DNA of 64,000 nucleotides, taken from Exiguobacterium sp. SL-9. GTDB lineage: Bacteria > Bacillota > Bacilli > Exiguobacteriales > Exiguobacteriaceae. Where the stretch lies: assembly GCF_004336985.1 (NCBI RefSeq), contig NZ_SJUO01000001.1, positions 620,001-684,000 on the forward strand, read 5' to 3'. This document shows positions 7,904-16,632 of this stretch, piece after piece (within the stretch, counting starts at the first letter, position 1; each line of letters opens with the position of its first letter). The translations under genes and the position numbers were made by a program. A model generated the notes under the pieces. It worked only from the letters and a program-made list of their open reading frames with translations, did no database searches and was not told the DNA's origin.

Positions 7904-9522
7904 TCGCTCACCACCTCCTCATCGGTCGTCTCTTCGGTCTCGCCTTCAGGTGTCTCCCCTTCCGGCGTCTCCGGTTCGACATCGGTGAATGTGAAGGTGA
8001 ACTCGCCGATGTAGCGCGGGAGCGGTTCGTTCGTCGAATCAAGTACGTCCGGACTGAGCGGCTCGTCGGTATCGGTCTCTTCCTGCTCCGTCTCCGCTTT
8101 CGTCTCGGTCGTCACGCCGAGCAGTTTGACGTTCTCAAAGCGCACGTCGTTCAAGAGCGACCGTTGGAACGCGTTCAATTCAGCGAGCGTCTCGAACTGG
8201 GTACGGACGCTCATGAGCGATCCGTCGGCGTAGTTATACGTCAACACATAACCCGTCGGCGGCAATTGTTCGGTCAACGCCCGGAGTGCCGGCACGGCCC
8301 ACCGTTCCTCAGCCGTGAGCGCGGTCACCGTCTGGTCGAGCGACAACACTTGCTGACCTTTCGAGTTCACTTGCTCGGTCTGGTAGATGCGGACGAGCTG
8401 CAACTGCTCCTCGACCTGCGCCTCGTTCCGTTTCAACTCGTTCACTTCATAGAACAAGTAGCCGGTCGCACCGCCGCCAATCAAGAGCGCGAGCAGGCTT
8501 GCGATGATCGGCCAGCGGAGCGTCACATCGGTCGAGTTGATGAAGTTGGCGTCGTGCTCCTTATCGAGCGTCGCCATGCCGAGAAGCGGCAACATCTGAT
8601 GGGAGAGCGGCGTCGCGTGTGACAATGGAAGCGGGTCGGCAATCCGTTTGACCGGCACCAGCGCCTCACTTTCAATCGTCTGGACGAGATCGTCGAGGTT
8701 CGGAACCGTCCCCGAGACGAGCAACTCGTCGATCGGACGGCCGTCCGTCCGGAGCGAGTAACGATAGAAGTCGAGGAAACGGGCCAGCTCGTTCAGCCAC
8801 TCGTCCGTCTGATTGGCGAACGTCTCCTCGGAGCCGCCATATGTATACGTGACAAGCCCGTCCGTCGTCTCAGCACGATACGGGAGGTCGGTCTCGATGG
8901 CACGGATGAAGCGGACTTGGCCTTCTTCCAGGACGAGCAACTGGTGCGCGAACGGCGTCACGTGCCAAAGAAGCGTCGACTTGAGCGGGTCGATCGTCTC
9001 AATCCGGGAAACCCCGTTCGTGATCGCGACTGGACGCGGAACGATTTTCCTTAATTGGAACCCGCGTTTTTTCATATAGGCGCGAATCGCGTTCGTCAAC
9101 TCGACCGAGACGGCGTGAAGCATGACTTCGGTTTTCATCTCGGTTTCGCCGAGCACTTCATAGTCGAAGGCGACATCGTCGAACGGCAAGATGATTGAGC
9201 TGCCGATCTCCATGAACAGATAACCCCGAATCTCATCTTTCGGGATCGTCGACGGGATCTCGACTTTACGGGACAACACCTCGGTCTCGGCCATATCGAC
9301 GGCACAGACCATCCCTTTTCGGACTTTCAGTTTGCGGCACAACTCATCGAAAGCGAGACCGAATGCGTTCTCGTCTTCAATTCGTCCGCCTATGTATGCC
9401 CCTTTCGCCAATTGGACGGAAGCGCTGCGCTTGAACACGCCTTGTTTGATCACGGCCCCGTGGATGCTGAGTGCATCGAACGAAAAGTAAGCGACCGTTC
9501 CTTTCTCTATAGACCGGCTCAT
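7900..9522 (-). CDS. Fused PilM-PilN type IV pilus assembly protein
   Basis: The first ~325 of 540 residues have the actin-like PilM fold, with features such as VPRPVAITNGVSR and LARFLDFYRYS. PilM is normally a separate cytoplasmic protein. Here it continues through a linker containing NFINSTDVTLRWP into one membrane helix (about residues 345-365). A coiled coil and a periplasmic-type PilN/FimN domain follow. The linker resembles the INLLP peptide by which free PilN binds PilM. The C-terminus is strongly acidic, with a short tandem PEGET repeat. The frame is open without interruption from the ATG at 9522, and the next gene, PilO, overlaps by 4 bases. Confidence 0.8.
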   Translation of the reverse strand: MSRSIEKGTVAYFSFDALSIHGAVIKQGVFKRSASVQLAKGAYIGGRIEDENAFGLAFDELCRKLKVRKGMVCAVDMAETEVLSRKVEIPSTIPKDEIRGYLFMEIGSSIILPFDDVAFDYEVLGETEMKTEVMLHAVSVELTNAIRAYMKKRGFQLRKIVPRPVAITNGVSRIETIDPLKSTLLWHVTPFAHQLLVLEEGQVRFIRAIETDLPYRAETTDGLVTYTYGGSEETFANQTDEWLNELARFLDFYRYSLRTDGRPIDELLVSGTVPNLDDLVQTIESEALVPVKRIADPLPLSHATPLSHQMLPLLGMATLDKEHDANFINSTDVTLRWPIIASLLALLIGGGATGYLFYEVNELKRNEAQVEEQLQLVRIYQTEQVNSKGQQVLSLDQTVTALTAEERWAVPALRALTEQLPPTGYVLTYNYADGSLMSVRTQFETLAELNAFQRSLLNDVRFENVKLLGVTTETKAETEQEETDTDEPLSPDVLDSTNEPLPRYIGEFTFTFTDVEPETPEGETPEGETEETTDEEVVSE

Positions 9523-9534
9523 GCTGGTTTCCCC

Positions 9535-10287
9535 CTACATCAAATCAAAATACCATTCAAAAAAGCGTTCGCTGAACCAAAACGTCAGCATCGTGCCGAG
9601 TGCGATCGACGGCACGAACGGGATCGGCTGTTTGCGATCCATCCGTTTCAAACCGATCAACGTCAGTCCAACGATCGCGCCAATCAAGCTCGATAAAAAC
9701 AAGGCGACGAGGACGTCGCGCGGCCCGAGAACGAGCCCGATTACTGTAAATAGTTTGACATCGCCGGCCCCAAGTCCCCCTTTGGAGACGAAAAAAACGG
9801 TGGCGAGAACAGAAAAGCCGAGTGCCGCTCCAGCGATCGGCGTCCACCATGCCGCACCCGCACTATAGGCGAGCAATAGGAGGACCGGTGCTGAGAACAG
9901 GAGGATGACGTTCGGCACAAGCATCGTCGACAAATCCGACATCGCCAAGGCGAGGAGCGTCGATAAGAAGACGAACGCAAGGAGCGTCGTAAGACTGAAG
10001 CCGTATAGCCAGAAGCTATAGGCGTAACCGACCGCCCCGAGTAATTCAAACAGCGGGTACGTCGGCGCGATCCGCCCGCCACAGCCGCGGCATTTCCCGC
10101 GCAGGAACACGTACCCGAAGACCGGAATCAGTTCCCAAGCGGATAAGACATGTCCGCATGACGGACAGTGGGAGCGCGGCGTGACAATGGACTGTTTGCG
10201 TGGCACGCGGAGCCCGACGACGTTCGTGAATGACGTGATAACGGCCCCGAGGACGAGGCTATAAATGAGTCCAATAAGTTCAACCAA
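9535..10287 (-). CDS. Prepilin peptidase and N-methylase (PilD/ComC family)
   Basis: This membrane aspartic protease cleaves class III signal peptides of pilins and methylates the new N-terminus. The 250 residues contain two zinc-type pairs, CPSCGH and CRGCGG, in the N-terminal methylase loop. The two catalytic aspartates are visible in ALAMSDLSTM and GAGDVKLF. About seven membrane helices follow. The start is a TTG at 10287 with AGGAAGTGA upstream. In Bacillus comC lies between folC and maf, so this gene is probably the positional counterpart and may also process competence pseudopilins. Confidence 0.93.
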   Translation of the reverse strand: MVELIGLIYSLVLGAVITSFTNVVGLRVPRKQSIVTPRSHCPSCGHVLSAWELIPVFGYVFLRGKCRGCGGRIAPTYPLFELLGAVGYAYSFWLYGFSLTTLLAFVFLSTLLALAMSDLSTMLVPNVILLFSAPVLLLLAYSAGAAWWTPIAGAALGFSVLATVFFVSKGGLGAGDVKLFTVIGLVLGPRDVLVALFLSSLIGAIVGLTLIGLKRMDRKQPIPFVPSIALGTMLTFWFSERFFEWYFDLM

Positions 10288-10322
10288 TCAAGGTCACTTC
10301 CTTACTTGTAAGTATATGCCAT

Positions 10323-10367
10323 AAACAGAAAACCGGCTAGGCTGAGCGAGTGCCCAGCGCCAGCCGG
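10323..10367 (-). terminator. Hairpin between pilin and prepilin peptidase genes
   Basis: On the minus strand CCGGCT (10367-10362) pairs with AGCCGG (10338-10333), with further imperfect pairing inside, followed by TTTTCTGTTT. It lies about 50 bases past the pilin stop. It may be a leaky terminator or an mRNA-stabilising hairpin that raises pilin output relative to the downstream genes. Confidence 0.55.
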
Positions 10368-10419
10368 AGAGAAAAAATTATAAGTTACCTCTACCTGTTT
10401 AAAGCGTAGGTGTACCAGT

Positions 10420-10902
10420 TTAAGGCGTAGGTGCTGTTTTAGTTTTTTCTAACTCATCTTTATTTAACACTGATTCTCCACTTTCAACAAAACTATACTT
10501 TGTTTCATCACTAGTAAGGTTGACTTTATAAGTGTATTTTCCATTAGTATTTTCGATGTCAACTGAAGCTTCTGAATATGCTGTAGAGTTATCATCGTCA
10601 AAAGGATCCTTGAGCGCAGAAATATAATTCAATCCATCACCCGACCCAGTAAAATCTAAAGTTTCCGTATCAGCTACAGGATTCGACGCCGTATGTAATT
10701 TCGCCGCACTCACCATCTGCTTCGCATCGGCAACCATCGCATCTTTCTTCGAGTTCTCAATAATCCCACCAATCGCGACAACGGCGATGGCTGCGATAAT
10801 CCCTAAAATTACGACGACGACGAGCAATTCGACGAGTGTGAGTCCGCGCTCATCTTTCAATTGTTTGGCATCTTGCCAAATCATTTTCATTTTCTCTAAC
10901 AT
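10420..10902 (-). CDS. Major type IV pilin-like protein
   Basis: The 160-residue protein has a class III signal peptide: a 20-residue charged leader ending DERG, then LTLVELLVVVVILGIIAAIA. The predicted cleavage is after Gly20. Glu at mature position 5 (LTLVE) is present. A C-terminal globular domain of about 105 residues follows and contains no cysteine. The start at 10902 has GGGGAG upstream. The N-terminal coding part is GC-rich like its neighbours, whereas the last ~300 bases are clearly AT-rich with different codon use. Its own hairpin downstream and long gap upstream fit separate strong expression, as expected of the major subunit. Confidence 0.85.
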   Translation of the reverse strand: MLEKMKMIWQDAKQLKDERGLTLVELLVVVVILGIIAAIAVVAIGGIIENSKKDAMVADAKQMVSAAKLHTASNPVADTETLDFTGSGDGLNYISALKDPFDDDNSTAYSEASVDIENTNGKYTYKVNLTSDETKYSFVESGESVLNKDELEKTKTAPTP

Positions 10903-10965
10903 GACTGATTCTCCCCTTTTGTGTGTTTTGCTGCGTAGTGTGCTGCATGCATTACCTTTGACCTA

Positions 10966-10998
10966 AGTATAAGTAGAACAATTTTACTATACCTTCAA
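10966..10998 (-). promoter_or_regulatory. Possible pilin promoter
   Basis: The 141-base gap between pilC and the pilin is AT-rich. On the minus strand TTGAAG (10998-10993) is followed, 21 bases on, by TATACT (10971-10966). Neither the spacing nor the alternative -10 (TACTTA at 17 bases) is ideal, so this is only a candidate for separate pilin transcription. Confidence 0.3.
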
Positions 10999-11043
10999 TA
11001 AATAGGATTGAACAGATAGAAATCTGCAAATAAATAAAAAATT

Positions 11044-12261
11044 CTACTGATTTTGGATATCTCCATAAATTTGGAACATCGGCACGACAATCGCGATGAC
11101 GATGACACCGACGATGCTTGCCAATACGACAATCAACAACGGTTCGATAATCGATTTCAGACGGTCCGTCGTCGTCTCGACCTCGGTCTCATAAAACTCC
11201 GCGACCTCATTCAACATCGAGTCCAAATCCCCACTCTCCTCGCCGACCGCGATCATCTGTGTCATGAGCGGCGGGAAGCTGTCGTTTCGTTCGAGCGGCT
11301 CATGGAGCGGGATTCCTTGCGCCATCATCTTACGCGCCTGTCCAAGCCCTTTGCGGATGACCCGGTTCGAGACGATTTTCTCGGTAATCTCGATGGCCGA
11401 CAAAATCGGAACGGCCGCTTGAAGCAAGACGGCCAAACTCCGCGTCAACAACGCGATTTGTGACTTCAGGACAATCGGTCCGAAGATTGGCAGCTTTAAC
11501 AACAACCCGTCAATCACGTACCGTTCCTTGTCCCGTTTGAGCATCCAGGTGAAGATGAGCAGCGCGAGGAATGCCCCACCAAAGATAAGCCACCAATAGG
11601 CGGCGACGAAGTCAGACACGGCGACGACGATGCGCGTGATGAGCGGAAGTTCCCCACCGAGCTGTCCGAAAATACTCGCGAACGTCGGGACGACGTTCAC
11701 CATGAGGAACGCGACGACGCCAATGGCGACGATCGACACGACGAGCGGGTACGTCAACGCCGAGATGACTTTCCGTTTGACATCATACTGTTTTTGGAGT
11801 TGGAGCCCGATCTGGTCGAGCGCCTCCTCCAAGTTTCCGCTCGCCTCGCCTGCGAGTGCCATCGAGCTGAAAAAGTTTGAGAACACGCGCGGGTGTTTCT
11901 TGATCGCCTCCGAGAAGGCTATCCCTTCCCGTAAATCGTCCTCGACTTGGCTGAGTGTTCTCTTCAACACTTTTGATTCGGTTTGGACGCGCAAGATGGA
12001 TGTCGCCCGGACAATCGGCACACCGGCCCGGATGAGCGTCGCGAACTGGCGCACGTACATAATCAAATGTTCGATTTTGACCCGCTCAGGGAGCAGATTG
12101 ACTTCTTTATTTAAGCCAGTCGATTCGAGTTCAGCGAGTTCGGTGACGAGAATTGATTCTTGACGCAATTTCTCTTTCGCCTCGCGGAGCGAGACGGCGG
12201 TGATTCGTCCTTTTTTACGCTTTCCGTTCAGCAATTTGCCTTCGTATTGGAAGATGGCCAT
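11044..12261 (-). CDS. pilC: Type IV pilus inner-membrane platform protein PilC
   Basis: PilC is the membrane platform on which PilB drives pilin polymerisation. The 405 residues contain two copies of the GspF/PilC domain. The first has FATLIRAGVPIVRATSIL and the second LTRSLAVLLQAAVPILSAIE. Each is followed by a conserved GEESGDLDSML or GEASGNLEEAL loop. Three membrane helices lie at about residues 168-190, 220-240 and 378-400. The N-terminal cytoplasmic part begins MAIFQYEGKLLNGKRKKG. It lies just downstream of pilT, 4 bases after its stop. Confidence 0.93.
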   Translation of the reverse strand: MAIFQYEGKLLNGKRKKGRITAVSLREAKEKLRQESILVTELAELESTGLNKEVNLLPERVKIEHLIMYVRQFATLIRAGVPIVRATSILRVQTESKVLKRTLSQVEDDLREGIAFSEAIKKHPRVFSNFFSSMALAGEASGNLEEALDQIGLQLQKQYDVKRKVISALTYPLVVSIVAIGVVAFLMVNVVPTFASIFGQLGGELPLITRIVVAVSDFVAAYWWLIFGGAFLALLIFTWMLKRDKERYVIDGLLLKLPIFGPIVLKSQIALLTRSLAVLLQAAVPILSAIEITEKIVSNRVIRKGLGQARKMMAQGIPLHEPLERNDSFPPLMTQMIAVGEESGDLDSMLNEVAEFYETEVETTTDRLKSIIEPLLIVVLASIVGVIVIAIVVPMFQIYGDIQNQ

Positions 12262-12265
12262 CTAG

Positions 12266-13300
12266 TCACCTCTCTTCATTTGGTGTGGCATTCGGGTTGA
12301 TGACACCTTGACGAACGAGCTGTTCGATTGCCATGTCCATCGTCTGCATCCCGTTCTGCCGGTTCGTCTGGATGACGGTCGGGAGTTGAAACTCCTTCTC
12401 GTTCCGAATCAAGTTGGCGACGGCCGGATTGCCGATCATAATCTCCATCGCGGCGACACGCCCTTTCGGCACGTCGACGCGCGGGAATAAGCGCTGACTG
12501 ACGACACCGAGCAGGACGTTGGCGAGCTGGGTCCGAATCTGGTCCTGTTGCTCGGCCGGGAAGGCGTCGATGACACGGCTGACGGTCGACATCGCACTTG
12601 ATGTGTGAAGTGTCGCCATGACGAGGTGCCCCGTCTCGGCAGCCGTCATCGCCGTCGAGATCGTTTCAAGGTCACGCATCTCCCCGAGCAAGATGACGTC
12701 CGGGTCTTGCCGGAGCGCGGCGCGAAGACCGTCGACGAACTTCATGACGTCCGAGCCGATCTCACGTTGATCGACGATGCTCTGGTCGTGCGAATGGAGA
12801 TATTCAATCGGATCCTCGAGCGTGATGATCCGTTTCCGCTGTGTCCGGTTGATCTCGTGAATCATCGCGGCGAGCGTCGTCGATTTCCCAGACCCCGTCG
12901 GTCCGGTGACGAGGATGAGGCCGTACGGCTTCTCAATCAACCGCTTTAACACTTGCGGCAAATCGAGCTCGTTCATCGTCGGGATTTCCCCGGAAATGGA
13001 ACGGAACGCGATGGCGACCGTGCCCCGTTGGTAATAGGCGTTGACGCGGAACCGCGACACGCGCGGGACACCGAACGAGAAGTCGAGATCGCGCTGCATG
13101 TCGAGCCGACCGCGCATCTCGTCGGTCATAATCTCTTTCAAATAGCTTTCGATATGGAGCGGCAACACTTTCTCGTCACCCATCGTGATGAGGCTCCCGT
13201 CGACCCGGATGATCGGCGGTGAGCCGGCGGTCAAGTGGATGTCCGAGGCGCGTTGTTCGACCGCTTTCGTTAAAATCACTTCAATCGACTGATGGACCAT
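12266..13300 (-). CDS. pilT: Pilus retraction ATPase PilT
   Basis: PilT is a hexameric secretion-type ATPase that depolymerises type IV pili and powers twitching. The 344 residues have the PilT layout: an N-terminal PAS-like domain with RASDIHLTAGSPP, Walker A GPTGSGKST (133-141), an Asp box with LEDPIEYLHSH, Walker B DVILLGEMRD (201-210) and a His box GHLVMATLHT. The AIRNLIRE region characteristic of PilT appears as VANLIRNEKEFQLP. The start ATG at 13300 has GGAGTGAG upstream. Its presence suggests that the pili retract. It is not part of the simpler ComG pseudopilus systems. Confidence 0.94.
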   Translation of the reverse strand: MVHQSIEVILTKAVEQRASDIHLTAGSPPIIRVDGSLITMGDEKVLPLHIESYLKEIMTDEMRGRLDMQRDLDFSFGVPRVSRFRVNAYYQRGTVAIAFRSISGEIPTMNELDLPQVLKRLIEKPYGLILVTGPTGSGKSTTLAAMIHEINRTQRKRIITLEDPIEYLHSHDQSIVDQREIGSDVMKFVDGLRAALRQDPDVILLGEMRDLETISTAMTAAETGHLVMATLHTSSAMSTVSRVIDAFPAEQQDQIRTQLANVLLGVVSQRLFPRVDVPKGRVAAMEIMIGNPAVANLIRNEKEFQLPTVIQTNRQNGMQTMDMAIEQLVRQGVINPNATPNEER

Positions 13301-13304
13301 AAAC

Positions 13305-14963
13305 TCACTCCGTTATCACTGTTCTCAATATTTCCTCGGTGTTCGTCAATCCGAGCGCGACTTTCTCAAGCCCGTCGGCGAGGAGGAAACGGACGCCTTG
13401 TGCTTTCGCATAGGCGACCATCTCGGCCTCCGTCGCCTGGTTCATGATCAGGCGGCGCAGCCCTTCATCGATCGGTACGACCTCATGGATGGCGAGCCGT
13501 CCACGATAGCCCGTGAAGTTACACGACGCGCAGCCGTTGCCGCGCATGATCCGCTCGACCGGGACGCCTTCAGCACTAAACAGTTCCTGCTCCCGTTTCG
13601 AGACCGGCTGTTCGTGCCCGCAGTCACGACAGACGCGGCGGACGAGCCGCTGGGCGACAAGCCCTGACGTCGAGGCAGCGACGAGGAACGGTTCGACCCC
13701 CATGTCAATCAAGCGGGTGATCGAGCTGATAGCCGAGTTCGTATGCAGTGTCGAGAGAACCAAGTGACCCGTCAACGACGCCCGGATCGCAATCTCGGCC
13801 GTCTCGGTGTCCCGAATCTCCCCGACCATGACGATGTTCGGGTCTTGTCGCAAAATCGACCGAAGACCGGACGCGAACGTCAAACCGACTTTGGCGTTGA
13901 CTTGGACTTGGTTGATGCCATCGAGCTGGTACTCGACCGGATCTTCGACCGTAATGATATTTTTCGATTCTTCGTTCAGTTCTCGCAACGACGCATAGAG
14001 CGTCGACGATTTCCCTGATCCTGTCGGCCCGGTGATGAGGATAATCCCGTTCGGCCGTTTCAACATGTCGCGATATACGACCTCGTTCTCCTCGCCGAAG
14101 TCGAGTTTCGTCAAATCCGTCAACCCTTCCGACGAGTCGAGCACCCGGATGACGATTTTCTCCCCATACATCGTCGGGAGCGTCGAGACGCGGAAGTCGT
14201 ACGGGCGGCCCCGGAGCGTATATTTGATACGTCCGTCCTGTGGCAAGCGACTCTCCGTGATGTCGAGGTTACTCATGACCTTGAGGCGCGTCAGCATGAC
14301 GCTTTGGATTTTCTTCGGATAGACGGTCTCGGTCCGAAGATCACCGTCGACCCGGAAACGGACGTGCAGCTGTTTCTCGTGCGGGTCGAAGTGGATATCC
14401 GAGGCGCGCTGGTCGATCGCGCTCAAGAACAACTGATTGACGAGCCGGATGACCGGAGCGTCATCACGCGACGCCGTCTCTTCCCGTTCAAGTTCAGGTG
14501 CTTCTTCTTTTAAAATCTCGATAAGCGACGCGTCCATCTCGTAAAAGCGGCTAATCGTCTTACGAATCTGTTCACGCGTAGCGATGCCGACCTCGATGTT
14601 CATTCCCGTCTGGAGACGCACGTCATCGATGGCAATCAAATCGAGCGGGTCCGCCGTCGCGATGAACAACGTGTTGCCTTGCAACGAAATCGGCATAATG
14701 TCATGTTTTTGGGCGATGACTTTCGGGACAAGCTTCGTCACGGTCACGTTGATGTCTTGCGCATATATTGAAATGATCGGCACGTTCAACTGCTCGTGTA
14801 GCACTTGAATCAATTGCGTCTCAGTCAAATAGTTCAATCGCATGAGTGCGTCCCCGAGTTTCTCTCCGGTCCGCTTTTGAGTAAGTGCTTCGTCTAACTG
14901 GTTATGCGTGATCATCCCCGCCTCAACGAGCATCTCGCCAAGCCGTTTTTTCGTTCTTCTCAA
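13305..14963 (-). CDS. pilB: Pilus assembly ATPase PilB (GspE family)
   Basis: PilB powers pilus extension. The 552 residues comprise an N-terminal MshEN/GspE_N domain (about 1-140), a second N-terminal domain with ASDIHFDPH, Walker A GPTGSGKSS (about 312-320) and an Asp box TVEDPVEYQL. Walker B NIVMVGEIRDTETAEIA and a tetracysteine zinc site (CRDCG and CASC around residues 440-480) follow. The start is a TTG at 14963, two bases before the upstream stop codon. Translation may be coupled to the small membrane-protein gene upstream, because only a weak GGTG ribosome binding site is seen. Confidence 0.94.
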   Translation of the reverse strand: MRRTKKRLGEMLVEAGMITHNQLDEALTQKRTGEKLGDALMRLNYLTETQLIQVLHEQLNVPIISIYAQDINVTVTKLVPKVIAQKHDIMPISLQGNTLFIATADPLDLIAIDDVRLQTGMNIEVGIATREQIRKTISRFYEMDASLIEILKEEAPELEREETASRDDAPVIRLVNQLFLSAIDQRASDIHFDPHEKQLHVRFRVDGDLRTETVYPKKIQSVMLTRLKVMSNLDITESRLPQDGRIKYTLRGRPYDFRVSTLPTMYGEKIVIRVLDSSEGLTDLTKLDFGEENEVVYRDMLKRPNGIILITGPTGSGKSSTLYASLRELNEESKNIITVEDPVEYQLDGINQVQVNAKVGLTFASGLRSILRQDPNIVMVGEIRDTETAEIAIRASLTGHLVLSTLHTNSAISSITRLIDMGVEPFLVAASTSGLVAQRLVRRVCRDCGHEQPVSKREQELFSAEGVPVERIMRGNGCASCNFTGYRGRLAIHEVVPIDEGLRRLIMNQATEAEMVAYAKAQGVRFLLADGLEKVALGLTNTEEILRTVITE

Positions 14964-14964
14964 C

Positions 14965-15246
14965 TTACTTCACCATCCTCTGTGGTACCTCCTGTTCGAC
15001 GTTTCGCTGTTCGATGAACGTACTGAGTGCCGCACCACCGGCCAAGCCGACGGCGAGGAGGGCCCACGCCCACCACACCCGTTCAAGCCCTTCAACGTAC
15101 AGGCTATACACGCCGAGCGAGAGCACGGCGACGAGCAACGAGATGACCCCTTTCGTCTCACGCTTCCGAATGTACGGAATCGACAAGGCGAACACGGTCA
15201 ATGTGGCGAGTACCCAAAAGGCGATCAAAATCAAATATCCGATCAT
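14965..15246 (-). CDS. Small membrane protein of the pilus operon
   Basis: I do not recognise this 93-residue protein. It has three hydrophobic segments (about 3-23, 33-50 and 58-78) and a polar C-terminal tail of about 15 residues. It overlaps the VanW-like gene by 4 bases (ATGA), has GAGGGGG upstream, and ends two bases before pilB. That arrangement makes an operon member very likely. Its role is unknown; it could be an accessory membrane part of the pilus machine. Confidence 0.7.
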   Translation of the reverse strand: MIGYLILIAFWVLATLTVFALSIPYIRKRETKGVISLLVAVLSLGVYSLYVEGLERVWWAWALLAVGLAGGAALSTFIEQRNVEQEVPQRMVK

Positions 15247-16469
15247 CCGACTGCCCCCTCACTTGGCACCGGGTCATCTTCATACACCGGTGGCTGTTCT
15301 TCAAACTCATTCAATCCGTCATCCTCTACATCGTCATCGAACGGGTCATCTTCCAGTGATTCGTCCGGAAAAGTTGGAATCACCGGCTCGATCGGTTCAG
15401 GAGGCGGGAGCGGGACGGAACTTTTCGTCACGATTTCCGGGATCGGCTCGTAAAAATCAAATCCGAGCAGCTCAAGTGATTCGCCGGTGTCCGTGATACG
15501 GACGCGATACAGTTTACCTGATTCCCCGGTCTGCCCGGACTGGGTCACAGATGAACTGCCTGCCGTGAGCGAAGGCGAGAAGCGGACGATGTTTTGATAG
15601 GGGACAGTCGTCACGTCTTCGACGCGCGATTCATAAGCGCCGACGAACGGCTTACCGAGTAACTGCACCGTCACGGCGTTCCCTTCCTCTAACACGATGA
15701 GCGCGTATGGTGTCTGTTCCGTGTTCTGCACGGCGAAGTTCGAGCGTTCATCAACTTTGACATCATAGCCGAGCTCGATATCAGTCGGCAGCGTCTCATG
15801 TTGCACGCGTTCCAAAATTTGAAACGGTGTCGCCGCGAACAATTGATACATGGAGGATCCGAGTGTGCTGAGCGCCTCAAAATCTTCCCCGAACGCTTTT
15901 AAGCTGAAGATGTCACCGGCTTCCATCTCGAAGCCGTTCATCCGGTCGATCGCTGAACGCATCGCTGGCGTCGGGCTGACCGTGATCGAGGCGACGACGT
16001 CGCTCTCCGTTGCCGTCATCTCGAGCATCACGTCTGAATTTAAGTTCGAGGCCGCTTCGATGAGCAGCGGTGTCACCATCGAAAGCGTCACCGGTTGGTT
16101 AGTTAAGTATGGCGTCAACCGTTCTTCGTCGACCGTCGTGATGAGCGGATATGTATCCGATTCAGTGACCGCCTCGAGTGTCGCGTCGACGTTGAACGAG
16201 ACGACGTCTTTTCCGACTTCGAGTGCCGTCCCATCGACGAGCGTCACCGTGAACGGCGCGTTGTTGAAGTCTTTGATGGCGTTATCGAGCCGAACGACCG
16301 CTTCTTCTTTCGTCATCCCCGATACATTGATTCCAGCCACTATTGTTTCTTTATATGTAGTACTCGTCTTTGCTGAGGCGTCGAGATAGTTCACGAGCCC
16401 AATCGTCGGCAATGACACGAGTAGGACTAACCCGGCTAGGATGAACAAGTGCATCCCATATCGCTTCAT
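15243..16469 (-). CDS. VanW-like membrane-anchored protein, first gene of the pilus operon
   Basis: The 408 residues begin with an N-terminal membrane anchor (about residues 7-28). A YoaR-type peptidoglycan-binding domain follows, with the signature GINVSGMTKEEAVVRLDNAI. A region of about 200 residues (about 150-330) resembles the VanW family in layout but is divergent. The last 80 residues are rich in proline, aspartate and glutamate and are probably disordered. The protein is likely external. As the promoter-proximal gene of a pilus operon in a monoderm cell, it may help the pilus pass the cell wall. That role is an inference from position only. Confidence 0.6.
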   Translation of the reverse strand: MKRYGMHLFILAGLVLLVSLPTIGLVNYLDASAKTSTTYKETIVAGINVSGMTKEEAVVRLDNAIKDFNNAPFTVTLVDGTALEVGKDVVSFNVDATLEAVTESDTYPLITTVDEERLTPYLTNQPVTLSMVTPLLIEAASNLNSDVMLEMTATESDVVASITVSPTPAMRSAIDRMNGFEMEAGDIFSLKAFGEDFEALSTLGSSMYQLFAATPFQILERVQHETLPTDIELGYDVKVDERSNFAVQNTEQTPYALIVLEEGNAVTVQLLGKPFVGAYESRVEDVTTVPYQNIVRFSPSLTAGSSSVTQSGQTGESGKLYRVRITDTGESLELLGFDFYEPIPEIVTKSSVPLPPPEPIEPVIPTFPDESLEDDPFDDDVEDDGLNEFEEQPPVYEDDPVPSEGAVG

Positions 16470-16632
16470 TCCATTTCCCCCTCTATTTCAAGTCAAATGA
16501 GACTTCTGAATGACTATCCGTTCCCACTGTAACTTTAGTATAATATGCATTGTACAGAAAATAACAATTATTTCAGGTTAAAAGTCTCTTTTTTCCTATC
16601 CTTAAATTATTTTTGAAAAGGAGGTCAACGCG
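16470..16632. promoter_or_regulatory. Divergent promoter region of the pilus locus
   Basis: This AT-rich gap of 163 bases separates the two arms of the pilus locus. On the plus strand TATAAT is present at about 16539-16544 without a good -35. On the minus strand CTGAAA, 16 bases and TACAAT form a fair candidate, and TATACT is also seen. Which boxes are used cannot be settled by eye. The plus arm has a strong AAAAGGAGGTC ribosome binding site before its GTG start. Confidence 0.5.

Noticed and set aside
6974-8014. Long plus-strand open frame (346 codons) opposite maf and pilO
   Set aside because: It is the antisense shadow of GC-rich minus-strand genes. Its translation is very rich in Arg, has no family resemblance and no ribosome binding site.
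13305-14963. GspE/ComGA competence ATPase instead of PilB
   Set aside because: It has the N-terminal MshEN-type extension and full length of PilB and neighbours pilT; ComGA is much shorter.
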